Source: Pseudomonas sp. FEN (GTDB taxonomy: Bacteria > Pseudomonadota > Gammaproteobacteria > Pseudomonadales > Pseudomonadaceae). From it: a stretch of 64,000 nt of DNA. Position 1 is the first letter of the stretch; every line of letters starts with the position of its first letter. Both the position numbers and the translations under genes were made by a program. The stretch is taken from positions 124,001 to 188,000 of the forward strand of contig NZ_CAJFDC010000033.1 of the NCBI RefSeq assembly GCF_904067045.1, in the 5' to 3' direction. Positions 8,570 through 17,031 of this stretch are shown here, piece by piece. The notes beneath the pieces were generated by a model, which was given only the letters and a program-made list of their open reading frames with translations, had not been told where the DNA came from and made no database searches.

Positions 8570-8749
8570 AACTGCGTTCCACCTGTGGTTGTTGTTGTGC
8601 ACGCCGGGGCGCACTTTTTTGTCATGGGCAGAAACGAAAGGGTATTGCCGGGGTGCGTGGTGCTCGACATGTGTCGGCTACCGGTGTTGTTCGAATCGCC
8701 CCTTGTGGACGCAGAGTAGGACGAAGCCTAGGATGTGCGAAAGGGTGAA

Positions 8750-8839
8750 TTTCACTGAAAGAATGACTATTTTCATTTTCATTCGGTGAGTAAATTTCCA
8801 GGTGAGTAAAGCGTCGATGAATTCCACTGAACGGAATGA
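8750..8839. promoter_or_regulatory. Possible IclR operators between the operon and its regulator
   Basis: The divergent intergenic region (8570-8801) turns AT-rich near the regulator. It holds the direct repeats TTTCACTGAAAGAATGA (8750-8766) and TTCCACTGAACGGAATGA (8822-8839), the second inside the start of the regulator gene. A related sequence in the opposite direction lies at 8773-8790 (TCATTTTCATTCGGTGAG). Repeated sites of this kind would fit binding by the IclR protein. The assignment is inference. Confidence 0.4.
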
Positions 8840-9650
8840 AAAAACCAATGAGGTTGGTGTCGGTGCGGTGTCGCGGCTGTTCGCCGTATTGCGCCGTCTG
8901 GGGGAGACGCCGGAGGACGGCGAGCGGGTGACCCAGCTGGCCGAGCGGGTTGGCTTGTCCCAGCCGACCACGCACCGCTTGCTGCGCAGCCTGATGGAGG
9001 AGGGCATGGTCGAGCAGGACGGGCGCAGCAAGCGCTATCGCCTGAGCCTGGAATTCTTTGCCCTCGCGGCCCGGGCCGGGCAGACCGGCAATTTGCGCGA
9101 ACTGGTACGCCCGGCGTTGCTGCGCTTGTCGGCGTCGCTGGGCGATTCGTTGTTCCTGCTGGCCCGCAGTGGCTTCGATGCGATCTGCCTGGACCGTAGC
9201 GAAGGGCCGTTTCCGATCCGCACCTTTACCGGTGATATCGGCGGGCGCGTGGCCCTGGGCGTGGGCCAGGGCAGCCTGGCGATCCTCGCCTTCCTGCCGG
9301 AAGACGAGCGCGAAACGGTGATCCGCTACAACCTGCCGCGGCTGCGGGATTTCCATTTGTATGACGAAGTGTTCCTGCGCGCGGAAGTGGCGAATGTGCG
9401 CAAGCTGGGTTATGCCGGCCGTAACACCGGGGTGTTGCAGGGCATGGCCGGGGTTGCGGTGCCGATCCTGGATCGCGAGGGGCGGGCGGTGGCGGCCTTG
9501 AGCGTTGCCACCATCAGCGACCGCCTGGGACCGGATCGCCTGCCGACGGTGGTGGAGTTGCTCAAGCGCGAAGCGGCGCTGATCGGGCCGCGGATCAACC
9601 CGTTTGATCCGTTGTTGCGGCGGCCGTCGCAAATCTTTGGGCAGGAATGA
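8802..9650 (+). CDS. IclR-family transcriptional regulator
   Basis: The 282-aa protein has an N-terminal winged helix (about residues 20-80, RVTQLAERVGLSQPTTHRLLRSLMEEGMV) and a C-terminal IclR effector domain (TGDIGGRVALGVGQGSLAILAF, then MAGVAVPILDREGRAVAALSV). The frame opens with GTG at 8802, and an ATG at 8817 is an alternative start. It faces the transporter/dehydrogenase operon and is the obvious candidate for its substrate-responsive regulator. Effector unknown. Confidence 0.9.
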   Translation: MSKASMNSTERNEKTNEVGVGAVSRLFAVLRRLGETPEDGERVTQLAERVGLSQPTTHRLLRSLMEEGMVEQDGRSKRYRLSLEFFALAARAGQTGNLRELVRPALLRLSASLGDSLFLLARSGFDAICLDRSEGPFPIRTFTGDIGGRVALGVGQGSLAILAFLPEDERETVIRYNLPRLRDFHLYDEVFLRAEVANVRKLGYAGRNTGVLQGMAGVAVPILDREGRAVAALSVATISDRLGPDRLPTVVELLKREAALIGPRINPFDPLLRRPSQIFGQE

Positions 9651-9680
9651 CAGTTTGACCAACAAAAGTCGAGTGCGCTC

Positions 9681-9816
9681 TTGTGGCGAGCGGGCTTGCC
9701 CGCGCTGGGGGGCGAAGCAGCCCTAAAACCTGCAAGCGCGGTACATCAGACATAACCAGAACTATGGTTTTACGACTGCTGCGCAGCCGAGCGCGGGCAA
9801 GCCCGCTCGCCACAGG
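9681..9816. repeat. REP pair (REPIN), TGTGGCGAGCGGGC class
   Basis: Inverted copies of a REP sequence lie at about 9681-9705 (TTGTGGCGAGCGGGCTTGCC) and 9790-9816, with about 85 bases between. They lie between the convergent IclR and anti-sigma genes and may act as a transcription end point. The class differs from the pair at 5457. Confidence 0.9.
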
Positions 9817-9839
9817 TGTCATCCTTTGCCTGAGAGTCC

Positions 9840-10589
9840 TCAGAACCTGGTGGTCTGCCGCAGCAACTGCGCCGCCGGACTGTCCGCCGGCGCCACCATG
9901 GCGTAGTTGTAGCCGCTGCCGGACCAGTACTCGGCCTGCAGCTCGCCGTCCCGCCGGCCACCGCGCTCCAGCAGATAATTCTTCGGTCCCGGCGGCCGCA
10001 CGTAGTAGCTGATCCGCTGTCCTTGCGAGTTTTCATACAGGACCATCGCCGCCGCCCCCTGCTCGGTGCTCAGCAAGCGCGCGCTGACCGGCTTGAACCC
10101 GGCATTCTGCAAATTCGGTAAACGGTTGGCCTGGGTGAAATACCGGTCGAGCCAGTTTTGCAGGTCGCCATTGTGCTCGACCTTGAAGTCCGCCGGCAGG
10201 ATGTCCTGGGTCGCGAATATCCGATAGGCCTGTACCGCATCGGCCATCGGCGCGGGCAGCGGGAAGATCATCTGCCGGGCCTGCCAGCCGCTGAGGCCGC
10301 CGAGGGTCACGGCCATCAGCAACACCGCGGCACTGGCCAGGTGGCGCCGGGACTGAGCGCGCAGACGCTGGCGAATCAGCGTCGGGTCCAGCGTCGGGTT
10401 CGCCGGCATCTGCAAGACACCACCCAGGGCGGCGCGCAGATGCTGGGCATCGCGCTGCCAGTCGCTGACCTGCTTGGCCAGTTCCGGGTGGCTCGCCAGG
10501 TAAGTCTCGAGCAACTGCCGGTCGGCATCGCTGAGCTGATGATCGACGTAGGCGTGCAGGTCGCGTTCGCTTGGAGGAATAGTGATCAT
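9840..10589 (-). CDS. Membrane anti-sigma factor for the adjacent ECF sigma factor
   Basis: The 249-aa protein starts with an anti-sigma-like N-terminal helical region (DLHAYVDHQLSDADRQLLETYL), has one transmembrane helix near residues 85-105 (HLASAAVLLMAVTLGGLSGW), and a periplasmic C-terminal domain. The usual zinc-binding HxxxCxxC is not complete, so it may belong to the zinc-free anti-sigma group. Its start overlaps the stop of the sigma gene by ATGA (10586-10589), the normal coupling of sigma and anti-sigma. It should hold the sigma factor at the membrane until a periplasmic or redox stress is sensed. Confidence 0.85.
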   Translation of the reverse strand: MITIPPSERDLHAYVDHQLSDADRQLLETYLASHPELAKQVSDWQRDAQHLRAALGGVLQMPANPTLDPTLIRQRLRAQSRRHLASAAVLLMAVTLGGLSGWQARQMIFPLPAPMADAVQAYRIFATQDILPADFKVEHNGDLQNWLDRYFTQANRLPNLQNAGFKPVSARLLSTEQGAAAMVLYENSQGQRISYYVRPPGPKNYLLERGGRRDGELQAEYWSGSGYNYAMVAPADSPAAQLLRQTTRF

Positions 10590-11092
10590 TTCAATATCCG
10601 CAGGGAAGGGCTGCTGATTTCGCCGTCGCTGAGCTGGCGCAGGGCCTGGCGGGCGCGGGACAGGCGCGACATCACGGTGCCGGTGGGGACGGCGAGAATC
10701 TCGGCGACTTCCTTATAACTCAAACCCTCCACCGAGACCCAGAGCAGCAGCGCCCGTTGTTCGACGGGCAATAGCTCGAAGGCTTCCAGGCTCGACTGGG
10801 CCATCACCGTGCGTTCCACCGAGGGCTGGGTGTCGTCGCGGCCGGTGAAGAACTCGAGCATTCGCGCATAGCGCTTGCCGCGACGGTGGGAGTCGATGAA
10901 TTGCCGATACAGGATCGAGAACAGCCAGGCCCGCAGGTCGCCTTCGGCACGCTTGCGACCCCAACTGGACAGGGCCCGCTCCAGGGCGGCCTGGACCAGA
11001 TCGTCGGCGCTGCTGGGATCGCGCGTCAGTGACACGGCGAAGCGCCGCATCCGTGGGATCAGTTCACGTAACTGCTCATCGAGATCGTTCAT
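10586..11092 (-). CDS. ECF-type RNA polymerase sigma factor
   Basis: The 168-aa protein contains only the sigma2 region (LTRDPSSADDLVQAALERAL, then LRAWLFSILYRQFIDSHRR) and the sigma4 region (LLLWVSVEGLSYKEVAEILA followed by a helix-turn-helix ending SRLSRARQALRQ), as ECF factors do. It is followed by its anti-sigma factor. The gene and the divergent peroxidase gene both have a GGAATA-N15-CGTC promoter, which suggests autoregulation and direct control of the peroxidase/cytochrome pair. Confidence 0.92.
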   Translation of the reverse strand: MNDLDEQLRELIPRMRRFAVSLTRDPSSADDLVQAALERALSSWGRKRAEGDLRAWLFSILYRQFIDSHRRGKRYARMLEFFTGRDDTQPSVERTVMAQSSLEAFELLPVEQRALLLWVSVEGLSYKEVAEILAVPTGTVMSRLSRARQALRQLSDGEISSPSLRILK

Positions 11093-11137
11093 GGAGTCCT
11101 GCGGGTTCTTGATCGGTCACTCGGCTTGGACTAGCAA

Positions 11138-11162
11138 GACGCCCGGCCTCGAAGGTTATTCC
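11138..11162 (-). promoter_or_regulatory. Predicted ECF promoter of the sigma/anti-sigma operon
   Basis: On the minus strand, GGAATA (11162-11157) is followed after 15 bases by CGTC (11141-11138). It ends 45 bases upstream of the sigma gene start. GGAA-type -35 and CGTC-type -10 elements are usual for ECF sigma factors. The spacing equals that of the plus-strand copy at 11206-11230. Confidence 0.65.
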
Positions 11163-11205
11163 AATGGCTGGAAAATAAATATCCGGAAAAATAAATCGGG
11201 GGGCT

Positions 11206-11230
11206 GGAATAAAGCGGATCGGCCTGCGTC
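11206..11230 (+). promoter_or_regulatory. Predicted ECF promoter of the peroxidase/cytochrome b561 genes
   Basis: GGAATA (11206-11211), 15 bases, then CGTC (11227-11230), about 47 bases before the peroxidase start codon. Both boxes and the spacing match the divergent minus-strand promoter, which supports recognition by the neighbouring ECF sigma factor. Confidence 0.65.
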
Positions 11231-11277
11231 CTATAGCTCCTTCACCGTGTGGCCGCCTCAGGCCCTGGAGTTCTTTC

Positions 11278-12357
11278 ATGGTAGATCACACATCGCCACC
11301 CCTCGGCGCTTCGAGCAAGGCCTTGCGCCTGGCCGGCATCGCCGTCGTGGTCGGCGCCCTGGCCGGGGCCTTTGCCTATGTCAACGGGCGGCTCGACCCG
11401 GGGCGCCTGACGCCCGGGCGCATCATCAATACATTCGAGAAGAACAATGGCCTGCATGCCGGTTTCCGGCGCAATCATGCCAAGGGGGTGTGCGTGGCCG
11501 GGTATTTTGAAAGCAGCGATGCCGCGCGCGGCTATTCCAGTGCCCAGGTTTTTCGCGAAGGCAGCGTGCCAGTGGAAGGGCGCTTCGCCTTGCCCAGTGG
11601 CAACCCCTATGCGCCGGACAGCAGCGTACCGATTCGCAGCCTCGGCTTGCGTTTTACCCAGGCCAACGGCCAGCAATGGCGTACCGGGATGAACAGCATG
11701 CCGGTGTTTCCGGTGGCGACGCCTGAAGCCTTCTTCCAGCAGTTGCAGGCGGCCGCGCCCGACCCGAGCACCGGTAAGCCGAACCCGGCGGCCATGGCGG
11801 CGTTCTTCGCCAGCCACCCGGAAACCGCGCCGTTCCTGCAGTGGGTCAAGACGGCCAAGCCGTCGGCCAGCTACGCCAGCGAAAGCTACAACGGTCTGAA
11901 TGCCTTCTACCTGGTCAACGCCGCCGGCCAGCGCCAGGCCGTGCGCTGGGGGCTGGTACCGCTGAGCCAGGACGTGGCGGGGACGACGGCGCCGGACGGT
12001 GCCGATTTCCTCGCCAGGGACCTGACGCAGCGCCTGGCCGCGGGGCCGTTGAAATGGCAGTTGCGCATCACCCTGGCCAATCCCGGCGACCCCACGGACG
12101 ATGCCAGCCGGCAATGGACCGGCGAGCACAAGGTGCTCGATGCCGGCACCCTGGTGCTGGAAAGCACCCAGCCCCAGGACGACGGCGATTGTCGCGATAT
12201 CAATTACGACCCGCTGGTCTTGCCGAGTGGTATCGAGGCCTCGGCCGATCCGTTGCTGGCGGCGCGTTCGGCGGCCTATGCCAGTTCCTATCTGCGTCGC
12301 GCCAGCGAGGTCGGTTCGTTGCCCGTCGCCCATCCGTCACAGGAGTCCCGCCCATGA
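11278..12357 (+). CDS. Catalase-family peroxidase, SrpA-like, membrane-anchored or exported
   Basis: The 359-aa product belongs to the short catalase-related haem peroxidases (SrpA type). An N-terminal hydrophobic segment (residues 17-36, LRLAGIAVVVGALAGAFAYV) should export or anchor it. The catalase distal-histidine region is seen as GFRRNHAKGVCVAGYFES, and the proximal region near the C-terminus as AARSAAYASSYLRR. It likely reduces peroxides or organic hydroperoxides in the periplasm. The next gene overlaps it by four bases and encodes a haem b membrane protein that could donate electrons. Control by the divergent ECF sigma factor is inferred from the promoter. Confidence 0.88.
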   Translation: MVDHTSPPLGASSKALRLAGIAVVVGALAGAFAYVNGRLDPGRLTPGRIINTFEKNNGLHAGFRRNHAKGVCVAGYFESSDAARGYSSAQVFREGSVPVEGRFALPSGNPYAPDSSVPIRSLGLRFTQANGQQWRTGMNSMPVFPVATPEAFFQQLQAAAPDPSTGKPNPAAMAAFFASHPETAPFLQWVKTAKPSASYASESYNGLNAFYLVNAAGQRQAVRWGLVPLSQDVAGTTAPDGADFLARDLTQRLAAGPLKWQLRITLANPGDPTDDASRQWTGEHKVLDAGTLVLESTQPQDDGDCRDINYDPLVLPSGIEASADPLLAARSAAYASSYLRRASEVGSLPVAHPSQESRP

Positions 12358-12893
12358 ATGCCCCTTCGAGTCACTTCGCGCCCGTGGCACGCCTGCTGCA
12401 CTGGTTGATGGCGCTGATGATCCTGGCGATGCTGTTCGTCGGTGCCGGTATGGTGGCCTCGGTGTCCGAGCGGCACGAGTGGTTGCTGAATCTGCACAAG
12501 CCGCTGGGCGTCGCCATCCTGTTGTTGGTGATAGTGCGCCTGGTGGTGCGTTTCAGTACCCGCCAGCCGCCGCTGCCGAGCGACTTGCCGGGCTGGCAGG
12601 TGCTGGCGGCAAAGCTGTCCCACGGGTTGTTGTATGCCTTGATGCTGGTGTTGCCGCTGCTGGGCTGGGCGATGATTTCGGCGGCGGGGGATCCGCTGAT
12701 GTTGAGCAGTTCGCTGCGATTGCCGGCGCTGGTACCGGCCAGTGCGACAACCTTTGCCTTTCTGCGCAAGGCCCATGGGTACCTGGCGTATCTGCTGTTT
12801 TTGACCGTGTTGGCGCACCTGGCGGCGGCGCTGTTCCATGGCTGGATTCGTCGCGACGGGGTGCTGGAAAGCATGGTGCGCGGCAAGGGTTGA
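12354..12893 (+). CDS. Cytochrome b561 family membrane protein
   Basis: The start ATG at 12354 overlaps the stop of the peroxidase gene (ATGA); earlier starts in the same frame would lie inside that gene. The 179-aa protein has four transmembrane helices and the histidines expected to bind haem (RLLHWLMALM, LHKPLGVAI, KLSHGLLYALML, KAHGYLAYLLF). This family moves electrons across the inner membrane. Coupling to the peroxidase suggests it feeds electrons to it from the quinone pool. Confidence 0.9.
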   Translation: MNAPSSHFAPVARLLHWLMALMILAMLFVGAGMVASVSERHEWLLNLHKPLGVAILLLVIVRLVVRFSTRQPPLPSDLPGWQVLAAKLSHGLLYALMLVLPLLGWAMISAAGDPLMLSSSLRLPALVPASATTFAFLRKAHGYLAYLLFLTVLAHLAAALFHGWIRRDGVLESMVRGKG

Positions 12894-12918
12894 AGACATG
12901 GGTTGTTCGGGCTGGCCT

Positions 12919-13011
12919 CTTCGCGGGCAAGCTCCGCTCCCACAGGTTTTCGGGTGTACCCAACACTTGGGTACTCCTCGAACACTGTGGGAGCGGAGCT
13001 TGCCCGCGAAG
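12919..13011. repeat. REP pair (REPIN), TGTGGGAGCGGAGC class
   Basis: Inverted REP copies at about 12919-12945 (TCGCGGGCAAGCTCCGCTCC) and 12985-13011 flank about 40 bases that also contain a small inverted repeat (GGGTGTACCCAACACTTGGG). They lie between the cytochrome b561 gene and the convergent GntR gene. Confidence 0.88.
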
Positions 13012-13085
13012 GCGTCCGTCCTGACAACGCCGACTCAAGGGTTTTCTGCCGCTTTCAGCGCCCCCCCCCCGGCATGTATGGCGGA

Positions 13086-13802
13086 TCACTCGCGGGAAAA
13101 CCGTTCGCGGCTGTTGCTCAGGTGCGTCCACATCGCCGCCCGCGCGGCATCCGGGTCCTGGCGGCGGATCGCGTTCAGGATCGCCTCGTGCTCCAGGCTG
13201 GCGAGCTGGCCCAGTTGTGCCAGGTCCACATCGCCGCGCTCCGCGCCCGGCACCCGGGTGCGCGGAATCATCGAGCTGCCCAGGTGCAGCAGGATCTCGG
13301 AAAAGTAGGCATTGCCAGTGGCTTCGGCGATCAGCAGGTGAAAACGCTGGTCGGCCGCCACGCAACTGTCGTTGTTGGCCAGCAGGCTCCGATACTCGTC
13401 CAGCGCCGCGCGCATCTGCTTGAGGTGTTCGTCGCTGCGCCGGCGTGCCGCGAGCGCCGCCGCCTGGGTTTCCAGACCCAGGCGCAACTCCAGCAGGTCG
13501 CGCACGCTCAGCGCGGTTTCCACATTCAGGCGCAAGCCATGGGGTTCCTGGCGCTCCAGCACGAAACTACCGACACCATGATGGGTTTCCACCCAGCCCG
13601 CGGCCTGCAATTTTGAAATCGCTTCGCGCACCACCGTGCGGCTGACCTTGTGCTCACGCACGATGGCGCTTTCCGAAGGCAGCTTGTCACCCGTTTTCAA
13701 ATACCCGAGACGAATCTGCTGGGTCAGGTGATCGACCAGATCGTGGGCCAGGTTGGTGCTGCGTTTGCGCTGTGGCGCGGGAGAGGCGGTTTCAGGGCTC
13801 AT
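13086..13802 (-). CDS. GntR-family (FadR subfamily) regulator, probably of the glucarate genes
   Basis: The 238-aa protein has an N-terminal GntR winged helix (residues 15-80, LKTGDKLPSESAIVREHKVS then RTVVREAISKLQAAG) and a C-terminal FCD ligand-binding domain with the usual metal-binding region (VAADQRFHLLIAEATGN). It is divergent from the glucarate transporter/dehydratase genes. The intergenic region has a TNGTNNNACNA FadR-type site. It is therefore the likely sugar-acid-responsive repressor of that operon. Confidence 0.88.
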   Translation of the reverse strand: MSPETASPAPQRKRSTNLAHDLVDHLTQQIRLGYLKTGDKLPSESAIVREHKVSRTVVREAISKLQAAGWVETHHGVGSFVLERQEPHGLRLNVETALSVRDLLELRLGLETQAAALAARRRSDEHLKQMRAALDEYRSLLANNDSCVAADQRFHLLIAEATGNAYFSEILLHLGSSMIPRTRVPGAERGDVDLAQLGQLASLEHEAILNAIRRQDPDAARAAMWTHLSNSRERFSRE

Positions 13803-13839
13803 GGCTATGTCACGCAGGGGCGAGGGGCAAGCTTAACAC

Positions 13840-13884
13840 TCGTATGACAAGAGGCGTAACAATAGCCGCCTACATGTATGATAA
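13840..13884. promoter_or_regulatory. Candidate GntR/FadR-type operators upstream of the glucarate genes
   Basis: TCGTATGACAA at 13840-13850 fits the FadR-type consensus TNGTNNNACNA exactly. A weaker copy, ATGTATGATAA, lies at 13874-13884, 34 bases on. Both are close to the regulator start codon at 13802. The remaining 270 bases up to the transporter start at 14154 are AT-rich and show no gene with coding character. Confidence 0.5.
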
Positions 13885-14153
13885 CCTGAAGTCACAAGCG
13901 GCTTATTCTATACGATCGCCTTGGCCAAACATTCAGCTGTGATTTCGGTGAATTTTATATTTCAAATAAAGTACTTATAAATCAGCAATTTATGAATTTT
14001 TCAGAACTTTTCGCGTGCGATTTCGACGATCCGTGCCTGGATATTTTGCCAGGGCTACTTGTTACGCTATTTTTCTACTCATATGATGACTGTCGACTGG
14101 CTCGTCTGATCCAGCACCCCCCGCACACAAAAACAACCCGTGGGAGACCTGTC

Positions 14154-15509
14154 GTGAACAACACTCAAGATCCGTCCGTCGTAACGGAACGCGATTCCCT
14201 GCTGGCCGGTGCCGTGGCGAAGGTCAAGCGCCATGTGCTGCCGCTGTTCGTCATCATGTTTATCGTCAACTACATCGACCGGGTGAATATCGGCTTCGTG
14301 CGCTCGCACCTGGAACACGACCTGGGAATCGGCGCCGCCGCCTATGGTTTTGGTGCCGGATTGTTCTTCATCGGCTATGCGCTGTTCGAAGTCCCTTCCA
14401 ACATCCTCTTGCAGAAGGTCGGCGCGCGGCTCTGGCTGACGCGCATCATGTTCACCTGGGGGCTGGTGGCCACGGCCATGGCCTTTGCCCAGAACGAGAC
14501 CCACTTCTATATCCTGCGTTTCCTGCTGGGGGTGGCCGAGGCCGGGTTCTTTCCCGGGGTGATCTACTACTTCACCCGCTGGCTGCCAGGGGTTGAGCGC
14601 GGCAAGGCGATCGCCATCTTCCTCAGCGGCTCGGCCGTGGCCTCGCTGGTTTCCGGCCCGCTGTCCGGGGCCCTGTTGCAGATCGAAGGTTTCGGCTGGC
14701 ACGGCTGGCAGTGGATGTTCATCATCGAGGGCCTGGCCTCGGTGGTGCTCTGCGGGTTCACCTGGTTCTGGCTCGACTCCGCGCCCAAGGAGGCCAAGTG
14801 GCTGAGCGTCGCCGAACAGCAGCGACTGGTGCAGGTGATCGAAGACGAGCAGCGTGAGCGCGAGATCTCGATGCCGGTCAAACCGTCGATCTGGAGCTTG
14901 CTCAAGGACCGCCAGATCCTGTTGTTCTGCGTGTTGTATTTCTGCATCCAGCTGACCATCTACGCCGCCACCTTCTGGCTGCCCAGCATCATCAAGAAGA
15001 TGGGCCAGCTCAGCGAGCTGCAGGTCGGCTTCTTCAATTCGATTCCCTGGCTGATCTCGATCATCGCCATGTATGCCTTCGCCGCCGCCTCGGGCAAGTG
15101 GAAGCATCAGCAGGCCTGGGTCGCCTCGGCGCTGCTGGTGGCGGCGTTGGGGATGTTCATGTCCACCACCGGCGGGCCGATCTTCGCCTTTGTCGCGGTG
15201 TGCTTCGCGGCCATCGGCTTCAAGTCCGCGTCGTCGCTGTTCTGGCCGATTCCCCAGGCTTACCTGGATGCGCGCATCGCGGCGGCGGTGATCGCGCTGA
15301 TCAACTCCACGGGCAACCTCGGCGGTTTTGTCGCGCCGGCCACCTTCGGCTTGCTGGAGGAGCGCACCGGTTCGATCCAGGGCGGCTTGTACGGCCTGGC
15401 GGCGGCCTCGGTGATCGCCGCGATCCTGGTGTTCTTTGCCCGTACCCAGCCCAAGCCGGCCCACCCATTACCGGGGGCGGTCAGCCCGGCCCTGAACAAA
15501 TCCCATTGA
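14154..15509 (+). CDS. MFS sugar-acid transporter (glucarate/galactarate type)
   Basis: The 451-aa permease belongs to the anion:cation symporter family (GudP/GarP/phthalate type). Twelve membrane segments are expected; the N-terminal signature is LFVIMFIVNYIDRVNIGF. The start is a GTG at 14154, preceded by GGGAGA; an ATG far upstream at 13992 gives an AT-rich, non-coding-looking extension. The gene is followed after 28 bases by glucarate dehydratase, so glucarate or galactarate uptake is the likely role. Confidence 0.88.
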   Translation: MNNTQDPSVVTERDSLLAGAVAKVKRHVLPLFVIMFIVNYIDRVNIGFVRSHLEHDLGIGAAAYGFGAGLFFIGYALFEVPSNILLQKVGARLWLTRIMFTWGLVATAMAFAQNETHFYILRFLLGVAEAGFFPGVIYYFTRWLPGVERGKAIAIFLSGSAVASLVSGPLSGALLQIEGFGWHGWQWMFIIEGLASVVLCGFTWFWLDSAPKEAKWLSVAEQQRLVQVIEDEQREREISMPVKPSIWSLLKDRQILLFCVLYFCIQLTIYAATFWLPSIIKKMGQLSELQVGFFNSIPWLISIIAMYAFAAASGKWKHQQAWVASALLVAALGMFMSTTGGPIFAFVAVCFAAIGFKSASSLFWPIPQAYLDARIAAAVIALINSTGNLGGFVAPATFGLLEERTGSIQGGLYGLAAASVIAAILVFFARTQPKPAHPLPGAVSPALNKSH

Positions 15510-15537
15510 ATACCGCGGTTGAACACAGGTACCCATC

Positions 15538-16890
15538 ATGACGACAAACACTTTCAACGCGGCCGGTCAGGCCCCCGTCATCACCAGCTTGCAGGTTATC
15601 CCGGTCGCCGGCCACGACAGCATGCTGCTGAACCTTAGCGGTGCCCATGGCCCGTTTTTCACCCGCAACATCGTGATCATCAGCGATAGCAGTGGCCATA
15701 CCGGCGTTGGTGAAGTTCCCGGCGGCGAGCGCATCCGCGCGACCCTGGAAGATGCCCGTTCACTGTTGCTGGGGCAGTCCATCGGCAATTACCAGAAGCT
15801 GCTCAATCAGGTGCGCCGCACCTTCGCTGAGCGTGATGCCGGCGGTCGCGGCCAGCAGACCTTCGACCTGCGTATCACTATTCATGCGGTGACGGCCCTG
15901 GAAGCCGCGCTGCTGGACCTGCTCGGCCAGTTCCTCGGCGTGCCCGTGGCGGCCTTGCTGGGTGAAGGCCAGCAACGTGATGCGGTGAAGGTGCTGGGTT
16001 ATCTCTTCTATATCGGTGATCGTGGCCAGACCGACCTGGCCTATCGTCACGAGGCCGAGGCGGATGACGCCTGGTTTCGCCTGCGCCATGAAGAGGCCAT
16101 GAGCCCCGAAGCCATTGTCAGGTTGGCCGAGGCCGCCCAGGCGCGTTACGGCTTCAATGACTTCAAGCTCAAGGGCGGCGTGCTCAGCGGCGCCGCGGAA
16201 ATCGAGGCGGTGACAGCATTGGCCGAGCGCTTCCCGCTGGCGCGGATCACCCTCGATCCCAACGGTGCCTGGTCGCTGAAGGAGGCTATCGCCCTATGCC
16301 GTGACCAGCATCATGTGCTGGCTTATGCCGAGGACCCTTGTGGTGCCGAGCACGGTTATTCGGGGCGTGAGGTCATGGCCGAGTTCCGCCGGGCCACGGG
16401 CCTGCCGACGGCGACCAATATGATCGCCACCGACTGGCGGGAAATGGGCCACGCGATTCAGTTGCACGCCGTCGACATTCCCCTGGCCGATCCGCACTTC
16501 TGGACGATGCAGGGCTCGGTCCGGGTCGCGCAGATGTGCCATGAATGGGGCCTGACCTGGGGTTCGCATTCCAACAACCACTTCGATATTTCCCTGGCGA
16601 TGTTCACCCATGTCGCCGCCGCCGCGCCGGGCGAGATCACCGCCATCGACACCCACTGGATCTGGCAGGACGGCCAGGGCTTGACCAAGGAGCCGTTGCA
16701 GATCATCGACGGTTTTATCCAGGTACCGCAAAAGCCCGGGCTGGGCATCGAGCTGGATCTGGATGCGCTGGCCAGGGCCCATGAGTGCTACAAGAACATG
16801 GGCCTCGGCGCCCGCGATGACAGTGTGTCGATGCAGTTCCTGATTCCCGGTTGGTCATTCAACAATAAGCGACCGTGTCTGCTGCGCTGA
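15538..16890 (+). CDS. gudD: Glucarate dehydratase
   Basis: The 450-aa protein of the enolase superfamily converts D-glucarate (and L-idarate) to 5-keto-4-deoxyglucarate. Features seen are the KxK acid/base motif (FNDFKLKGG), the Mg-binding region TLDPNGAW and YAEDPC, and the catalytic-histidine segment WGSHSNNHFDIS. Length is as usual for GudD. It follows the transporter and is presumably controlled by the divergent GntR regulator. The later pathway enzymes (KdgD, KGSADH) are not next to it. Confidence 0.93.
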   Translation: MTTNTFNAAGQAPVITSLQVIPVAGHDSMLLNLSGAHGPFFTRNIVIISDSSGHTGVGEVPGGERIRATLEDARSLLLGQSIGNYQKLLNQVRRTFAERDAGGRGQQTFDLRITIHAVTALEAALLDLLGQFLGVPVAALLGEGQQRDAVKVLGYLFYIGDRGQTDLAYRHEAEADDAWFRLRHEEAMSPEAIVRLAEAAQARYGFNDFKLKGGVLSGAAEIEAVTALAERFPLARITLDPNGAWSLKEAIALCRDQHHVLAYAEDPCGAEHGYSGREVMAEFRRATGLPTATNMIATDWREMGHAIQLHAVDIPLADPHFWTMQGSVRVAQMCHEWGLTWGSHSNNHFDISLAMFTHVAAAAPGEITAIDTHWIWQDGQGLTKEPLQIIDGFIQVPQKPGLGIELDLDALARAHECYKNMGLGARDDSVSMQFLIPGWSFNNKRPCLLR

Positions 16891-16943
16891 GACTGGTTCA
16901 ATCTGGCGAAAAAACCTTCAGGAAAAGGTCGAACACGGTCTAC

Positions 16944-16969
16944 CGTAGGAGCAAGCTTGCTGCTACGGG
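16944..16969. repeat. Single REP-like hairpin after gudD
   Basis: CGTAGGAGCAAGCTTGCTGC and the following bases form a nearly perfect palindrome of the GTAGGAGC class. It lies 50-80 bases after the gudD stop and could work as a transcript end or stabiliser. No paired inverted copy is present. Confidence 0.6.
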
Positions 16970-17031
16970 GGCCAATGTTGGTTCAGGTGAACAGCATTAC
17001 CCGGGATAGAGTGTTGGGCTTGAGAGGGTGT

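Noticed and set aside
13992..14153. N-terminal extension of the glucarate transporter from ATG 13992
   Set aside because: The extra 54 residues have AT-rich codons and no homology; GTG 14154 has a ribosome binding site and begins just before the family's conserved part.
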